From: Caldiserica bacterium UBA4770 | GTDB lineage: Bacteria; Caldisericota; Caldisericia; Caldisericales; Caldisericaceae | DNA: 64,000 bases | Direction: 5' to 3' | NCBI GenBank assembly: GCA_002403335.1 | Contig: DHHO01000006.1 | Span: forward strand, 62,001-126,000 | Shown: one piece after another, positions 9,221-17,513 of the stretch | Numbering within the stretch: position 1 is the first letter of the stretch | Layout: each line of letters starts with the position of its first letter | Notes under the pieces: generated by a model | Database searches by the model: none | What the model saw: the letters and a program-made list of their open reading frames with translations, nothing else | What the model was told of the DNA's origin: nothing | Translations under genes and position numbers: made by a program

Positions 9221-9382
9221 GTGGCAGAGGTACACAAAAGACAGAATGAGACATTTGAAGATTTGCTAAAACGGTTTAGAAGAGAGTGCGCACGTGATGG
9301 GCTTTATACAGAGATCAAAAAGCGTAGATATTATGTGCCACCAAGCGTTAGGAAGAAACAAAGAGAACCTAAGAAAAGATAG
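9221..9382 (+). CDS. rpsU: Small-subunit ribosomal protein bS21
   Basis: A 53-aa gene. The translation reads VAEVHKRQNETFEDLLKR at the start, continues with FRRECARDGLYTEIKKRRYY and ends basic (VRKKQREPKKR). The pattern acidic N-terminus, RRFRREC-like core and Lys/Arg-rich tail is that of bS21, a late-binding protein of the 30S platform near the anti-SD. A TGA at 9191-9193 is the nearest in-frame stop upstream, and GTG at 9221 is the only standard start after it; the ATG at 9213 and CTG at 9198 are out of frame. No SD lies at normal spacing; see the initiation element upstream. Confidence 0.9.
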   Translation: MAEVHKRQNETFEDLLKRFRRECARDGLYTEIKKRRYYVPPSVRKKQREPKKR

Positions 9383-9422
9383 GCTAAAGGTCTTTCTATT
9401 TATATTAAAGGAGGGGAGATAA

Positions 9423-9674
9423 TTGGCAGTTGGAGCTCCAATAAAAAAGACAAAGGTCTTAATCTTAACAGATTCCTTCGTTATTACTGGTATTATAAGT
9501 GTACCAGCAAACATGAGGTTTTCCGATGCTATTAATAAATTTCTCCGGGAACAACAATTCCTTGCGGTTACAGATGCGGAAATAAGCCTCATTTACAGCG
9601 GTGTAAAGATGGAAAGAAGGGGATTCATACTTATAAATAAAGATATGCTTCTTGGCATTTCCCCTTCAGAGTAA
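9423..9674 (+). CDS. Unknown 83-aa protein downstream of rpsU
   Basis: Small soluble protein starting at TTG, with AGGAGGGG a few bases upstream. No signal peptide or membrane segment. The sequence alternates hydrophobic beta-like stretches (KVLILTDSFVITGIISVP; GFILINKDMLLGISP) with a helix (SDAINKFLREQQFLAVTDAEI), suggesting a compact mixed alpha/beta fold such as a small barrel. It lies 40 nt after rpsU in the same direction and is likely co-transcribed. It ends flush against the thrC stop, 0 nt apart. I do not recognise the family. Confidence 0.75.
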   Translation: MAVGAPIKKTKVLILTDSFVITGIISVPANMRFSDAINKFLREQQFLAVTDAEISLIYSGVKMERRGFILINKDMLLGISPSE

Positions 9675-10922
9675 TCAACTTTCAATGCCTTCCTTTAAGA
9701 TAATCTCTTGAAGCGAATCCATATTTGGTTCGACCGGTATCGTCTTTCCGCCTATCTTCATTGCACTTTCAATATCCTTAAGTCCATTTCCTGTAACAAG
9801 AATAACAACCTTATCACGAGGGGAAACAAGTCCTTCTCTTAGCGATTTAAGGTATCCAGCAAAACCTGTTGCTCCAGCAGGCTCTGCAAATATCCCCTCA
9901 GTTGAACCGAGCAACTTAATTGCATCCAATATTTCGGAATCCTCAACAGCAACTCCAAAACCGTTGGAATTCCTTATATCCCTGACTGCCATTGTCCCAT
10001 TTCTGGGAATGCCCACAGCAATGCTGTCAGCAATTGTATTTGGCTTAACGAATCTAACAATGCCATCTCCATTAACTGCATCCACAATTGGCTTACACCC
10101 CATAGCTTGGACTGCAATAAGTCGTGGCACTCTATCAATGAAATTCAAAGAAAGTAAATCATAGAAGCCTTTTGCAATACCCGAAATAATGCAACCGTCT
10201 CCAACAGAGACAAACACATAGTCGGGAATATCAAAATTAAGCTGCTCCGCAATTTCAAGGGCAACTGTCTTTTTACCTTCCACCATATAGGGATTGAATG
10301 CGGTATTCCTGTTATACCATCCAAACACCTCTGTTGCTTTTATAGAAAGTGCAAATGCATCATCGTACGACCCCTTTACTGCAAATACTGTAGCCCCAAA
10401 AACAAGCAATTGTGCAACCTTAGCCTGTGGCGCTCTTTCGGGTATAAAAATAAAGTTTTTTAAACCCAGTGAAGCTGAAATACCTGCAAGAGAAGAAGCT
10501 GCATTTCCCGTTGAAGCACAGGTAATAATGTTTTCTCCAAGTTCTTGTGCTTTTACTACGGCAATACTTGATGCCCTGTCTTTTAATGACGCAGTGGGAT
10601 TTCTCCCATCGTCTTTTATCCACAGGCTATTTACCCCGAGTTTACCTCTGAGTCTTTTAGCTTCGTAAAGTGGAGTCCACCCAACTTGTAATGGACTTGC
10701 TTTTTCTAATCCATCAAGCGGCAAGAGAGGTAGATATCTCCACATAGAAAAATTAATGTTTTTTGAGAGAAGATCCTTTGAGAATTCTGTTTTTATCTTA
10801 TCATAATCATATACAACCTCAAGGATGCCGTTATTTCCACAATCCGGACAGGTATATCTCACGTCATCGGTCCTGTACTTTTTACCACAGAGAAGGCACT
10901 TTAAATGCTTTATATTTTTCAT
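9675..10922 (-). CDS. thrC: Threonine synthase
   Basis: PLP enzyme converting O-phospho-L-homoserine to L-threonine. The 415-aa protein has an N-terminal zinc ribbon (C9/C12 and C25/C28) and a fold-type II core: PLP lysine K114 in TASLKDRASS, the phosphate-binding CASTGNAASSLAG loop and a C-terminal GNGLKD. The zinc ribbon plus core is the class found in many archaea and anaerobes. ATG at 10920-10922 is chosen because GGAGGT lies four bases upstream; an ATG 12 nt earlier contains that SD. No other threonine gene is adjacent. Confidence 0.92.
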   Translation of the reverse strand: MKNIKHLKCLLCGKKYRTDDVRYTCPDCGNNGILEVVYDYDKIKTEFSKDLLSKNINFSMWRYLPLLPLDGLEKASPLQVGWTPLYEAKRLRGKLGVNSLWIKDDGRNPTASLKDRASSIAVVKAQELGENIITCASTGNAASSLAGISASLGLKNFIFIPERAPQAKVAQLLVFGATVFAVKGSYDDAFALSIKATEVFGWYNRNTAFNPYMVEGKKTVALEIAEQLNFDIPDYVFVSVGDGCIISGIAKGFYDLLSLNFIDRVPRLIAVQAMGCKPIVDAVNGDGIVRFVKPNTIADSIAVGIPRNGTMAVRDIRNSNGFGVAVEDSEILDAIKLLGSTEGIFAEPAGATGFAGYLKSLREGLVSPRDKVVILVTGNGLKDIESAMKIGGKTIPVEPNMDSLQEIILKEGIES

Positions 10923-10940
10923 ATGGACCTCCATTAATGA

Positions 10941-11291
10941 TTGAATTATATAATAAATTATGAATTTCTAAAGGGAAAAATAGCCCTTGTGGTTAACAAA
11001 AATAAGAGATTACATACGTTTTTGACGCTAACATCATTCACAAACATATCAAAATCTGAAAGCTATCCCCATATAAACTTTTCCAGATTTTTCATACATT
11101 ATAGATTGCGTCGTTTTCTAAACATAGAAATTCCTCTCAAAATCCTTGATAATAAACCTATCAAAAGGATTACCACTCCAGTACAAATTGATGCCAACAA
11201 ATTTATTTTAATCATTTCTTCCCTGTATGTTCAATCGAACGTTATTTTGAGTGCAAAAGATAACGAAATCGTTCTCTTGACAAGCGAGTAA
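10941..11291 (+). CDS. Doubtful ORF between thrC and the BMP operon
   Basis: An open frame of 116 codons starting at TTG fills the space between divergent thrC and the transporter. Against it: no SD, overlap with the thrC promoter at its start and with the BMP promoter at its end, and no Met after the start. For it: length in an AT-rich region and a protein-like C-terminus (ILSAKDNEIVLLTSE). No family recognised. Otherwise the 415-bp stretch holds only the two promoters. Confidence 0.25.
   Translation: MNYIINYEFLKGKIALVVNKNKRLHTFLTLTSFTNISKSESYPHINFSRFFIHYRLRRFLNIEIPLKILDNKPIKRITTPVQIDANKFILIISSLYVQSNVILSAKDNEIVLLTSE
10945..10972 (-). promoter_or_regulatory. Promoter of thrC
   Basis: On the minus strand, TTTAGA (10967-10972), 16 bp, TATAAT (10945-10950), then the GGAGGT and ATG of thrC within about 25 nt. 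Confidence 0.5.
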
Positions 11292-11304
11292 CTTTAGATA
11301 AAAT
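11277..11304 (+). promoter_or_regulatory. Promoter of the BMP transporter operon
   Basis: TTGACA (11277-11282), 16-bp spacer, TAAAAT (11299-11304). Predicted start near 11311, about 27 nt before the ATG, with AAAGGAGGT as SD. The leader is too short for a purine riboswitch. Confidence 0.7.
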
Positions 11305-11337
11305 ATTAATAAATTTATAACCAAAGGAGGTAAAGAA

Positions 11338-12540
11338 ATGAAAAAAGGCAAGAAAGTTTTGTCAGTTCTTCTTGCAATCTTTTTTGCGCTTACTTTTCTT
11401 CTTACTTCGTGCACAACCCCTACTACCCCCACACCTCAAACGGAAGTTCAGGAAAAAAGGATTAAGGCAGGGTTCATTTATGTCGGCCCCATAGGGGATT
11501 ATGGTTATTCCAACGCGCATGACGTTGGAAGGAGGTATGTGGAAGAGAAGTTCCCGTGGCTTGACACTGTTTACATAGAATCTGTCCCGGAGGGTGATGT
11601 TGAAAGATATATAGATAGACTTATTAATGATGAGAAGTGTGATATTGTTTTCACTACGAGTTTCGGCTTCATGGATGGTACTGCAAAAGCCGCTAAAAAA
11701 TATCCTGATAAGGTCTTTGAACACTGCTCAGGATACGTAAGAGATACAAATCTTGGAACATACTTTGCAGAACTGTATCAGATGTACTATCTAAATGGTC
11801 TTATGGCAGGCGCACTCACAAAGAGCAACAAAATAGGATATGTTGCAGCATTCCCTACACCAGAGGTTGTAAGGCACATCAATGCCTATGCCTTAGGTGT
11901 TAAGGAAACAAATCCAGATGCAAAAGTCTATGTAAGATGGCTATATGCATGGTATGATCCTGCAAAGGCAAAAGAAGCTGCAGAATCTTTAATTACAGAG
12001 GGAGTTGATGCACTTGCCTTTACAGAAGATTCGACTGCTGTTATAGATAGCGGAGAGGAGCATACAAAACAGGGAAAACAGATTTATGTATTCTCTCACT
12101 ATAGCCCCATGCAAAAATTCGGCCCTGACACTGTAGTTTCGGGACAGCTGGTAGATTGGGGTATTATGTACGAAGAGATTCTGAGAAGGCTTTATACAAA
12201 TACATGGGATAACAGAGATTACTGGTGGCTTGCAAAAGAAGGTGCCTGTGACCTTGGGGGTGAATTTGGGGTACCAATTAATCCTAAGTTCGAGAGCGAG
12301 CTTAAATCCAAGAAGGTAAAAGACCCAATATTTGGGGAGATTAGTGTATACGATCTTGTAATGAAAAGATTGGCTCAAATGAAAGAGCCTACAGTACTCT
12401 TTGATCCATTTACAGGACCAATTAAGGATCAAAGTGGAAGCGTAAGAATTAAAGCCGGAGAAAGAGCTTCGCACGATCTTCTCTGGAGTGTTGATTGGTT
12501 TGTTGACAATGTTGTTGGCGAAGTTCCAAAATCACAGTAA
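11338..12540 (+). CDS. BMP-family ABC transporter substrate-binding lipoprotein
   Basis: Extracytoplasmic solute-binding protein of the basic membrane protein (BMP/PnrA) family, whose known members bind purine or other nucleosides. Lipoprotein signal with lipobox LTSC (C25), then a Thr/Pro-rich linker. The mature domain has BMP landmarks: KAGFIYVGPIGDYGYSNAHD, the CDIVFTTSFGFMDG stretch, NKIGYVAAFPTPEVVRHINA and GVDALAFTEDS. At 400 aa it is longer than typical BMP proteins (about 340). A BMP transporter ATPase and two permeases follow, and converging purine deaminase genes support purine or nucleoside uptake, but the ligand is inferred. Confidence 0.9.
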   Translation: MKKGKKVLSVLLAIFFALTFLLTSCTTPTTPTPQTEVQEKRIKAGFIYVGPIGDYGYSNAHDVGRRYVEEKFPWLDTVYIESVPEGDVERYIDRLINDEKCDIVFTTSFGFMDGTAKAAKKYPDKVFEHCSGYVRDTNLGTYFAELYQMYYLNGLMAGALTKSNKIGYVAAFPTPEVVRHINAYALGVKETNPDAKVYVRWLYAWYDPAKAKEAAESLITEGVDALAFTEDSTAVIDSGEEHTKQGKQIYVFSHYSPMQKFGPDTVVSGQLVDWGIMYEEILRRLYTNTWDNRDYWWLAKEGACDLGGEFGVPINPKFESELKSKKVKDPIFGEISVYDLVMKRLAQMKEPTVLFDPFTGPIKDQSGSVRIKAGERASHDLLWSVDWFVDNVVGEVPKSQ

Positions 12541-12553
12541 TTCTAATTAGCTG

Positions 12554-12583
12554 AGAGTGGAGGGGTTTGAATCCCTCCACTCT
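12554..12583 (+). terminator. Hairpin after the substrate-binding gene (attenuator or partial terminator)
   Basis: A perfect 11-bp stem, AGAGTGGAGGG (12554-12564) with CCCTCCACTCT (12573-12583), 8-nt loop, followed by ATTTTAAAA. It lies between the binding-protein stop and the ATPase SD. The weak U-tract suggests partial termination or mRNA 3'-end protection, so the binding protein is made in excess over the membrane complex. Confidence 0.75.
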
Positions 12584-12601
12584 ATTTTAAAAGGAATAGA
12601 A

Positions 12602-14149
12602 GTGAGAAAAGAACGAAAAGAAAGCAAAGGGGAACTTACTTTTAAAAGTCTCGATTTACGAAATATTACAAAAAGGTTTCCTGGTGTCTTAGCAAATGAT
12701 AATATAAGCCTGAATTTCAAAGCAGGGGAAATCCATGCACTTCTTGGGGAAAATGGCGCAGGAAAAACAACCCTTATGAATATTCTTTATGGCATTTACC
12801 ATCCCGACAGTGGTGAAATCTACATAAATGACCAGAAGGTAGATATCAGGTCGCCAAGAGATGCAATTGCTTATGGTATTGGAATGGTACATCAGCACTT
12901 TATGCTTGTTCAAACTCACACAGTTGGAGAAAACATCGCACTGGGATTTAAAGATTCACCTTTTGTCATGCCAACCAGAGAAATCAGCAAAAAGATAGGA
13001 GATTTTTGTGACACATTTGGGTTAAAAGTGGACCCCAACGCAAAGATATGGCAACTATCAGCAGGCGAACAGCAAAGAGCAGAAATTATCAAGGCCTTGC
13101 TAAGAGGGGCAAAGGTATTGATACTTGACGAACCTACCTCTGTTTTAACTCCGCAGGAAGCTGAGGAGCTTTTTCAAATATTTAAAAGGATGGCCGAAAG
13201 CGGAAATTGTATTATTTTTATCACGCATAAGCTCGAAGAAGTTTTCAAGATAAGTGACAGGGTTACAGTCCTCAGACAGGGAAAAGTAATTGCAACCACT
13301 GAGACAGGGAAGACAGATAAGGCAACTCTTGCAAGAATGATGGTAGGAAGAGATATCTCATTTGAGGTACAAAAAAAAGACATTCCTGTAGGGGAAAAAC
13401 TTCTTGAAGTAAATAACCTTTTTGTTAGGGGAGATATGGGAAATACTGTTGTTAAAAATATCTCCTTCTCAATACATAGAAATGAAATTTTTGGCATTGC
13501 GGGTGTGTCTGGAAACGGGCAGAGAGAGCTTGTAGAGGCAATAACAGGATTAAGAAAGGTAGAGAAAGGGACTGTTAAAATCCTTGATAAAGAAACACAG
13601 AACAAAAATCCCAGAGATATTGGCGAACTTGGAGTTTCACATATTCCGGAGGAAAGGCTGCGGTTTGGAATAGTCCCTAACCTTCCCGTCTACGAAAATG
13701 TCATTTTAAGAGATTATTACAGACCGCCATTCTCGGGTTTTCTTACCTTGAATATTAACTATATAAAGGAATACTCAAAAGAAGTTGTCGAAAGGTTTTC
13801 TGTGATGACCCCGTCGGTGGAAACAACCGTTAAGCTTCTTTCCGGAGGCAACATTCAGCGCCTTATCATTGGGAGAGAAATATTATCAAGGCCAGATGTT
13901 ATCATTGCTGCTCATCCCACATATGGACTGGACATTGCAGCAACAGATTTTGTAAAAAAGCTTCTGCTTCAGAAGAGAGAAGAAGGTTCTGCCATACTTC
14001 TTGTTTCGGAGGATCTGGAAGAAATACTTCAATTAAGCGATACTGTTGGAGTTATGTTTATGGGGGAATTCACCGGGATTGTAAAACCACGTGAAACTTC
14101 TATGGAAGATATGGGCCTTATGATGGCAGGCTCTAAAAAGTGGGCATGA
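12602..14149 (+). CDS. BMP-type ABC transporter ATPase (two nucleotide-binding domains)
   Basis: Cytoplasmic ATPase of the nucleoside-type importer, with two fused ABC domains. First half: Walker A GENGAGKTT, Q-loop region MVHQHFMLV, signature LSAGEQQRAEI, Walker B LILDEPTSVLT. The second half is degenerate, as usual in this family: GVSGNGQRELVEA for Walker A, LSGGNIQRLIIGRE signature. I start at GTG 12602 (AAGGA seven bases upstream) rather than the in-frame GTG at 12557, which lies inside the hairpin and would add 15 unlikely residues. The stop overlaps the permease ATG. Confidence 0.9.
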   Translation: MRKERKESKGELTFKSLDLRNITKRFPGVLANDNISLNFKAGEIHALLGENGAGKTTLMNILYGIYHPDSGEIYINDQKVDIRSPRDAIAYGIGMVHQHFMLVQTHTVGENIALGFKDSPFVMPTREISKKIGDFCDTFGLKVDPNAKIWQLSAGEQQRAEIIKALLRGAKVLILDEPTSVLTPQEAEELFQIFKRMAESGNCIIFITHKLEEVFKISDRVTVLRQGKVIATTETGKTDKATLARMMVGRDISFEVQKKDIPVGEKLLEVNNLFVRGDMGNTVVKNISFSIHRNEIFGIAGVSGNGQRELVEAITGLRKVEKGTVKILDKETQNKNPRDIGELGVSHIPEERLRFGIVPNLPVYENVILRDYYRPPFSGFLTLNINYIKEYSKEVVERFSVMTPSVETTVKLLSGGNIQRLIIGREILSRPDVIIAAHPTYGLDIAATDFVKKLLLQKREEGSAILLVSEDLEEILQLSDTVGVMFMGEFTGIVKPRETSMEDMGLMMAGSKKWA

Positions 14150-15216
14150 TGAATTTTAAAGTTGAAAAAAGAGTAGAAACTTCAAGGTTCCTCTACATTT
14201 TTTACATTGGAGCACTGATACTCGGTATGCTTGCAGCAAGCCTGTTTTTTTCTGTAAGAGGTATAAACCCTCTTTTTGCACTTTCAAAAATATTTATGGG
14301 CGCCTTTGGAAGTGCATTGGGTATAAGAGAAACTATCGCAAAGTCGATTCCCCTGATGCTGTGTGCAACAGGCCTTATCATTGCATTTAGAGGAAAATTC
14401 TGGAATATCGGTGCTGAGGGCCAGCTTCTTATAGGGGCGATGTTTGCTACCTGGATTGGTTTACGTTTCGGTGCATCTCATGGACCTCTTTTCGTAATAC
14501 CCTTGATGTTCCTATCAGGTTTTGCTGGAGGGGCCTTGTGGGGAATTATACCAGCAGTCCTCAAGGTCAAGTTTGGTGTCAATGAGGTCATTGCAACTAT
14601 TATGTTAAATTATATTGCATCTAACCTTATTCAGTACCTTGTTTACGGACCCTGGAAGGGAAAGACTCATTATGGTTTTCCATATACGGATGACTTCGCC
14701 CCATCAGCAAGGCTTCCCTTAATTCCAGGCACAAGAATTCATTATTATACCCTCATTATTGCAATTCTACTTGCCATTGCAACCTATTTCTTTATAAACA
14801 GAGTAAAGTATGGCTATGAGATAAAGGTTACAGGCGAAAATCCAGAAGCGGCAAGATATTCAGGCATGAATTTCCTGAAGATTACTATCATTACCCTCAT
14901 CTTGAGCGGGGGATTTGCGGGTATCGCAGGAGTGGGAGAGGTTGCAGGTATACATTTTCATCTAACCTATCCTGATCAAATATCTGCAGGTTATGGTTTT
15001 ACAGCTATCATAATTGCCTGGCTTTCGAGGCTTAATCCACTGCTTGCAATTTTTGTTTCATTCTTCTTCGGGGGTATCCTTGTGGGAGGCGACGTTATTC
15101 AAACCTCTTTTGGGCTTCCTGCTGCAACGATTAATATCTTTAATAGTTTAATTCTGATTTTTGTTCTTATGGGGACATTTTTTATGGAATACAGAGTATC
15201 TTTTGCAAAGGAGTAA
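14146..15216 (+). CDS. BMP-type ABC transporter permease 1
   Basis: Inner-membrane permease of the branched-chain/ribose-type family (BPD_transp_2). The 356-aa protein has about ten hydrophobic segments and the marks of the YufP-like subunit: LCATGLIIAFRGKFWNIGAEGQ and VIATIMLNYIASNLIQYLV, plus VTGENPEAARYSGM in the cytoplasmic loop. Start is one of two adjacent ATGs (14146, 14149) overlapping the ATPase stop as ATGATGA. It should pair with the permease that follows. Confidence 0.9.
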   Translation: MMNFKVEKRVETSRFLYIFYIGALILGMLAASLFFSVRGINPLFALSKIFMGAFGSALGIRETIAKSIPLMLCATGLIIAFRGKFWNIGAEGQLLIGAMFATWIGLRFGASHGPLFVIPLMFLSGFAGGALWGIIPAVLKVKFGVNEVIATIMLNYIASNLIQYLVYGPWKGKTHYGFPYTDDFAPSARLPLIPGTRIHYYTLIIAILLAIATYFFINRVKYGYEIKVTGENPEAARYSGMNFLKITIITLILSGGFAGIAGVGEVAGIHFHLTYPDQISAGYGFTAIIIAWLSRLNPLLAIFVSFFFGGILVGGDVIQTSFGLPAATINIFNSLILIFVLMGTFFMEYRVSFAKE

Positions 15217-15220
15217 ACGT

Positions 15221-16150
15221 ATGAATTTCGTGTCTTATATTACTTCAATACTTGAGAGAGCTCTGGTTGCAGGTACTCCTCTTCTTCTTGCAACTGTTGG
15301 AGAGATACTAACAGAGAGATCTGGTATCATGAACCTTGGCCTTGAAGGGCTCATGGCAATTGGTGCAGTGACAAGCCTGGGTGTTATACTTGGAACGGAG
15401 AATCTTTTTCTGGGGGTCCTAACTGCAATAGCAGTTGGGGGTCTTATGTCTACAATTCACGCATTTATATCCATAAATCTCAGGGGAAGACAAATATTAT
15501 CGGGACTCGCCATTTCGATGCTTGGCCTGGGATTAAGCGGACTACTTGGTAGAAGGTACGTAGGCATTCCGCTCCCCGTCTATTTTGAGCCCATTAAAAT
15601 TCCATACTTATCCAGGATTCCTATTTTGGGGGAGGCGGTTTTTACCCAGAATGCCTTCTTTTATATCTCTGTAGCATTGACCATCATCATATGGTATATT
15701 CTCTTCAGGACAAAGTGGGGCATAACCATAAGGTCAGTAGGAGAAAATCCACTTGCAGCCGACGCACTGGGTGTAAATGTTACAAAAGTAAGATACATTT
15801 GTACAATCATTGGGGGATGCCTTGCAGGATTGGCAGGAGCTCAACTTTCCCTTGGATATATTCATCTCTGGATAGAGGGAATGGTGGGTGGCAGGGGATG
15901 GATTGCTATTGCACTCACAATTTTCTCCACCTGGAATCCATTGCGAGCTTTTCTGGGTTCATATCTTTTTGGGGGAGTTTATGCTCTCCAGTTTCAGCTA
16001 CAGGGAATAGGTATCTCCCCGAATATACTATTGATGCTTCCATATATCTCAACTCTGGTAGCTCTTCTCGTAACATCAGGTGCCACATCAAGAAAACGAA
16101 TTGGTGCCCCTTCCTCTCTGGGAGAGCCCTTTATAAAAGGTGAAAAGTAA
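15221..16150 (+). CDS. BMP-type ABC transporter permease 2
   Basis: Second membrane subunit of the importer, YufQ-like, 310 aa. Conserved features: ATVGEILTERSGIMNLGLEG near the N-terminus (family signature), then SVGENPLAADALGVNV in the cytoplasmic loop and GGRGWIAIALTIFSTWNP. ATG at 15221 chosen because GGAG lies seven bases upstream; the open frame starting at 15161 would overlap the previous gene by over 50 nt. It ends five bases from the convergent amidohydrolase gene, and no terminator fits between them. Confidence 0.9.
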   Translation: MNFVSYITSILERALVAGTPLLLATVGEILTERSGIMNLGLEGLMAIGAVTSLGVILGTENLFLGVLTAIAVGGLMSTIHAFISINLRGRQILSGLAISMLGLGLSGLLGRRYVGIPLPVYFEPIKIPYLSRIPILGEAVFTQNAFFYISVALTIIIWYILFRTKWGITIRSVGENPLAADALGVNVTKVRYICTIIGGCLAGLAGAQLSLGYIHLWIEGMVGGRGWIAIALTIFSTWNPLRAFLGSYLFGGVYALQFQLQGIGISPNILLMLPYISTLVALLVTSGATSRKRIGAPSSLGEPFIKGEK

Positions 16151-16155
16151 GAAAT

Positions 16156-17511
16156 TTAATGAGAAATATATCTTCCAGTCGGCTTTCCTGTAAAGCCTCT
16201 CTCCTCTTCGTAAACAACCTTACCTCTAAGGATTGTTTTTATAACTTTTCCTTTTAATATCCTTCCTTCAAAGGGAGTATATCTTCCTTTACTATAGAGG
16301 TCTAATGGACTGACTTCAAAGCTCTTATTAAGATCTACAATTGAAAAATCAGCATCGTATCCCTTTTCAATTTTTCCCTTGCGCATGAGACCAAAACGCA
16401 TAGATGCATTCTCTGAAAGAATGTCCTGCATATTCTGTAGGGTAATTCTATTCTCATGAAAACCATACGTACAGATTACAGAGAAAGCAAGTTGAATGCC
16501 AGGGATCCCCGCATAGTTATCCCAGATACTTTTATGAGACTTTTCTTCAGGATATTTTCCCGCTGCATGGTCCGTTGCAACAAAATCAATAGAGCCGTCC
16601 CTTAAGCCTTCCCAGAGAGCGCATCTATCCTCCTCATTTCTTACAGGAGGCGCAGTCTTTAGAACAGGTCCTATGCGCAGGAGATCTTCTACCGTAAAGG
16701 AAAGATAGTGAGGGCATGTTTCTGCTGTTATATCAATACCTTTTAATTTTCCCCATTTTATAATCTCAAGTCCTGCTTTTGTTGTAAGATGGACGATATG
16801 GAGTTTGTTACCAACATTTCTTGTAATTCCTACTACCTCCCAGATTGCCATGGGTTCCGCTTCATAAGCCCTTCCCTCACACCATGCCAGGGGGTCTTTC
16901 CTTTTAGAATCTTCAAGAAATTTTGAATAAAAATTAACAAGACGGAAGTCTTCAGAATGGACTGCACATATTAAGTTTGTTTCTTTAACAACTCTAAATG
17001 CCATGTCAAGTTCCTCCACTTCCATTCTTGGATAGTCTTTCATTCCAGAGATCGTATAAAATTTGAAACCAACTACCCCTCTTTTTTCCAGTTCTTTTAT
17101 ACTATTAACATACTCCCCACTCTTTAATTGAGGTGGGGTAACCCCTCCCCAGAATGCAAAGTCGCAAAAGGCCTTTTTTTGAACTATGTTCAATTTATAG
17201 TCAAAATTTTCCTTGTTTATCACAGGAGGAATTGAAGTACAAGGCATGTCAATAACTGTTGTATAACCACCTGCAATTGCACTTTTGGATCCTGTTTCAA
17301 AGTCTTCTCTATCTGTAAAGCCGGGGTCATCAAAATGCACATGAGGATCAATAAAGCCTGGGAAAACAGTGAGTCCCCCAACATCTATTGTTTCAAAGTC
17401 ACCATTTACTTCACCAAAGATTATATCCTTTATTGTTTCTCCGCTGATAATAATCGATGCCTTCTTGAGAGCACCCTTATCTAAAATAAAGCAGTTCTTT
17501 AGTAAAAGCAT
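16156..17511 (-). CDS. Cyclic amidohydrolase, dihydroorotase/allantoinase type
   Basis: A 451-aa TIM-barrel metal-dependent hydrolase. Visible metal ligands: FIDPHVHFDDPG, the lysine in VVGFKFYTISG expected to be carboxylated, His in CAVHSED, His in IVHLTT and the catalytic Asp in FVATDHAAG. The DPGFTDREDFETG segment and GGYTTVIDMP are closest to allantoinase and related cyclic ureidohydrolases; dihydroorotase is also possible. Two nt after adenine deaminase and in the ssnA operon, which favours purine-ring catabolism (allantoin or a hydantoin-like intermediate), but no other pyrimidine or ureide gene is adjacent to settle it. Confidence 0.82.
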   Translation of the reverse strand: MLLLKNCFILDKGALKKASIIISGETIKDIIFGEVNGDFETIDVGGLTVFPGFIDPHVHFDDPGFTDREDFETGSKSAIAGGYTTVIDMPCTSIPPVINKENFDYKLNIVQKKAFCDFAFWGGVTPPQLKSGEYVNSIKELEKRGVVGFKFYTISGMKDYPRMEVEELDMAFRVVKETNLICAVHSEDFRLVNFYSKFLEDSKRKDPLAWCEGRAYEAEPMAIWEVVGITRNVGNKLHIVHLTTKAGLEIIKWGKLKGIDITAETCPHYLSFTVEDLLRIGPVLKTAPPVRNEEDRCALWEGLRDGSIDFVATDHAAGKYPEEKSHKSIWDNYAGIPGIQLAFSVICTYGFHENRITLQNMQDILSENASMRFGLMRKGKIEKGYDADFSIVDLNKSFEVSPLDLYSKGRYTPFEGRILKGKVIKTILRGKVVYEEERGFTGKPTGRYISH

Positions 17512-17513
17512 TG

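Noticed and set aside
9266..9592. 108-codon minus-strand ORF across rpsU and the following gene
   Set aside because: It is antisense to a clear bS21 gene and to a small ORF with a strong SD; its product has no protein-like features.
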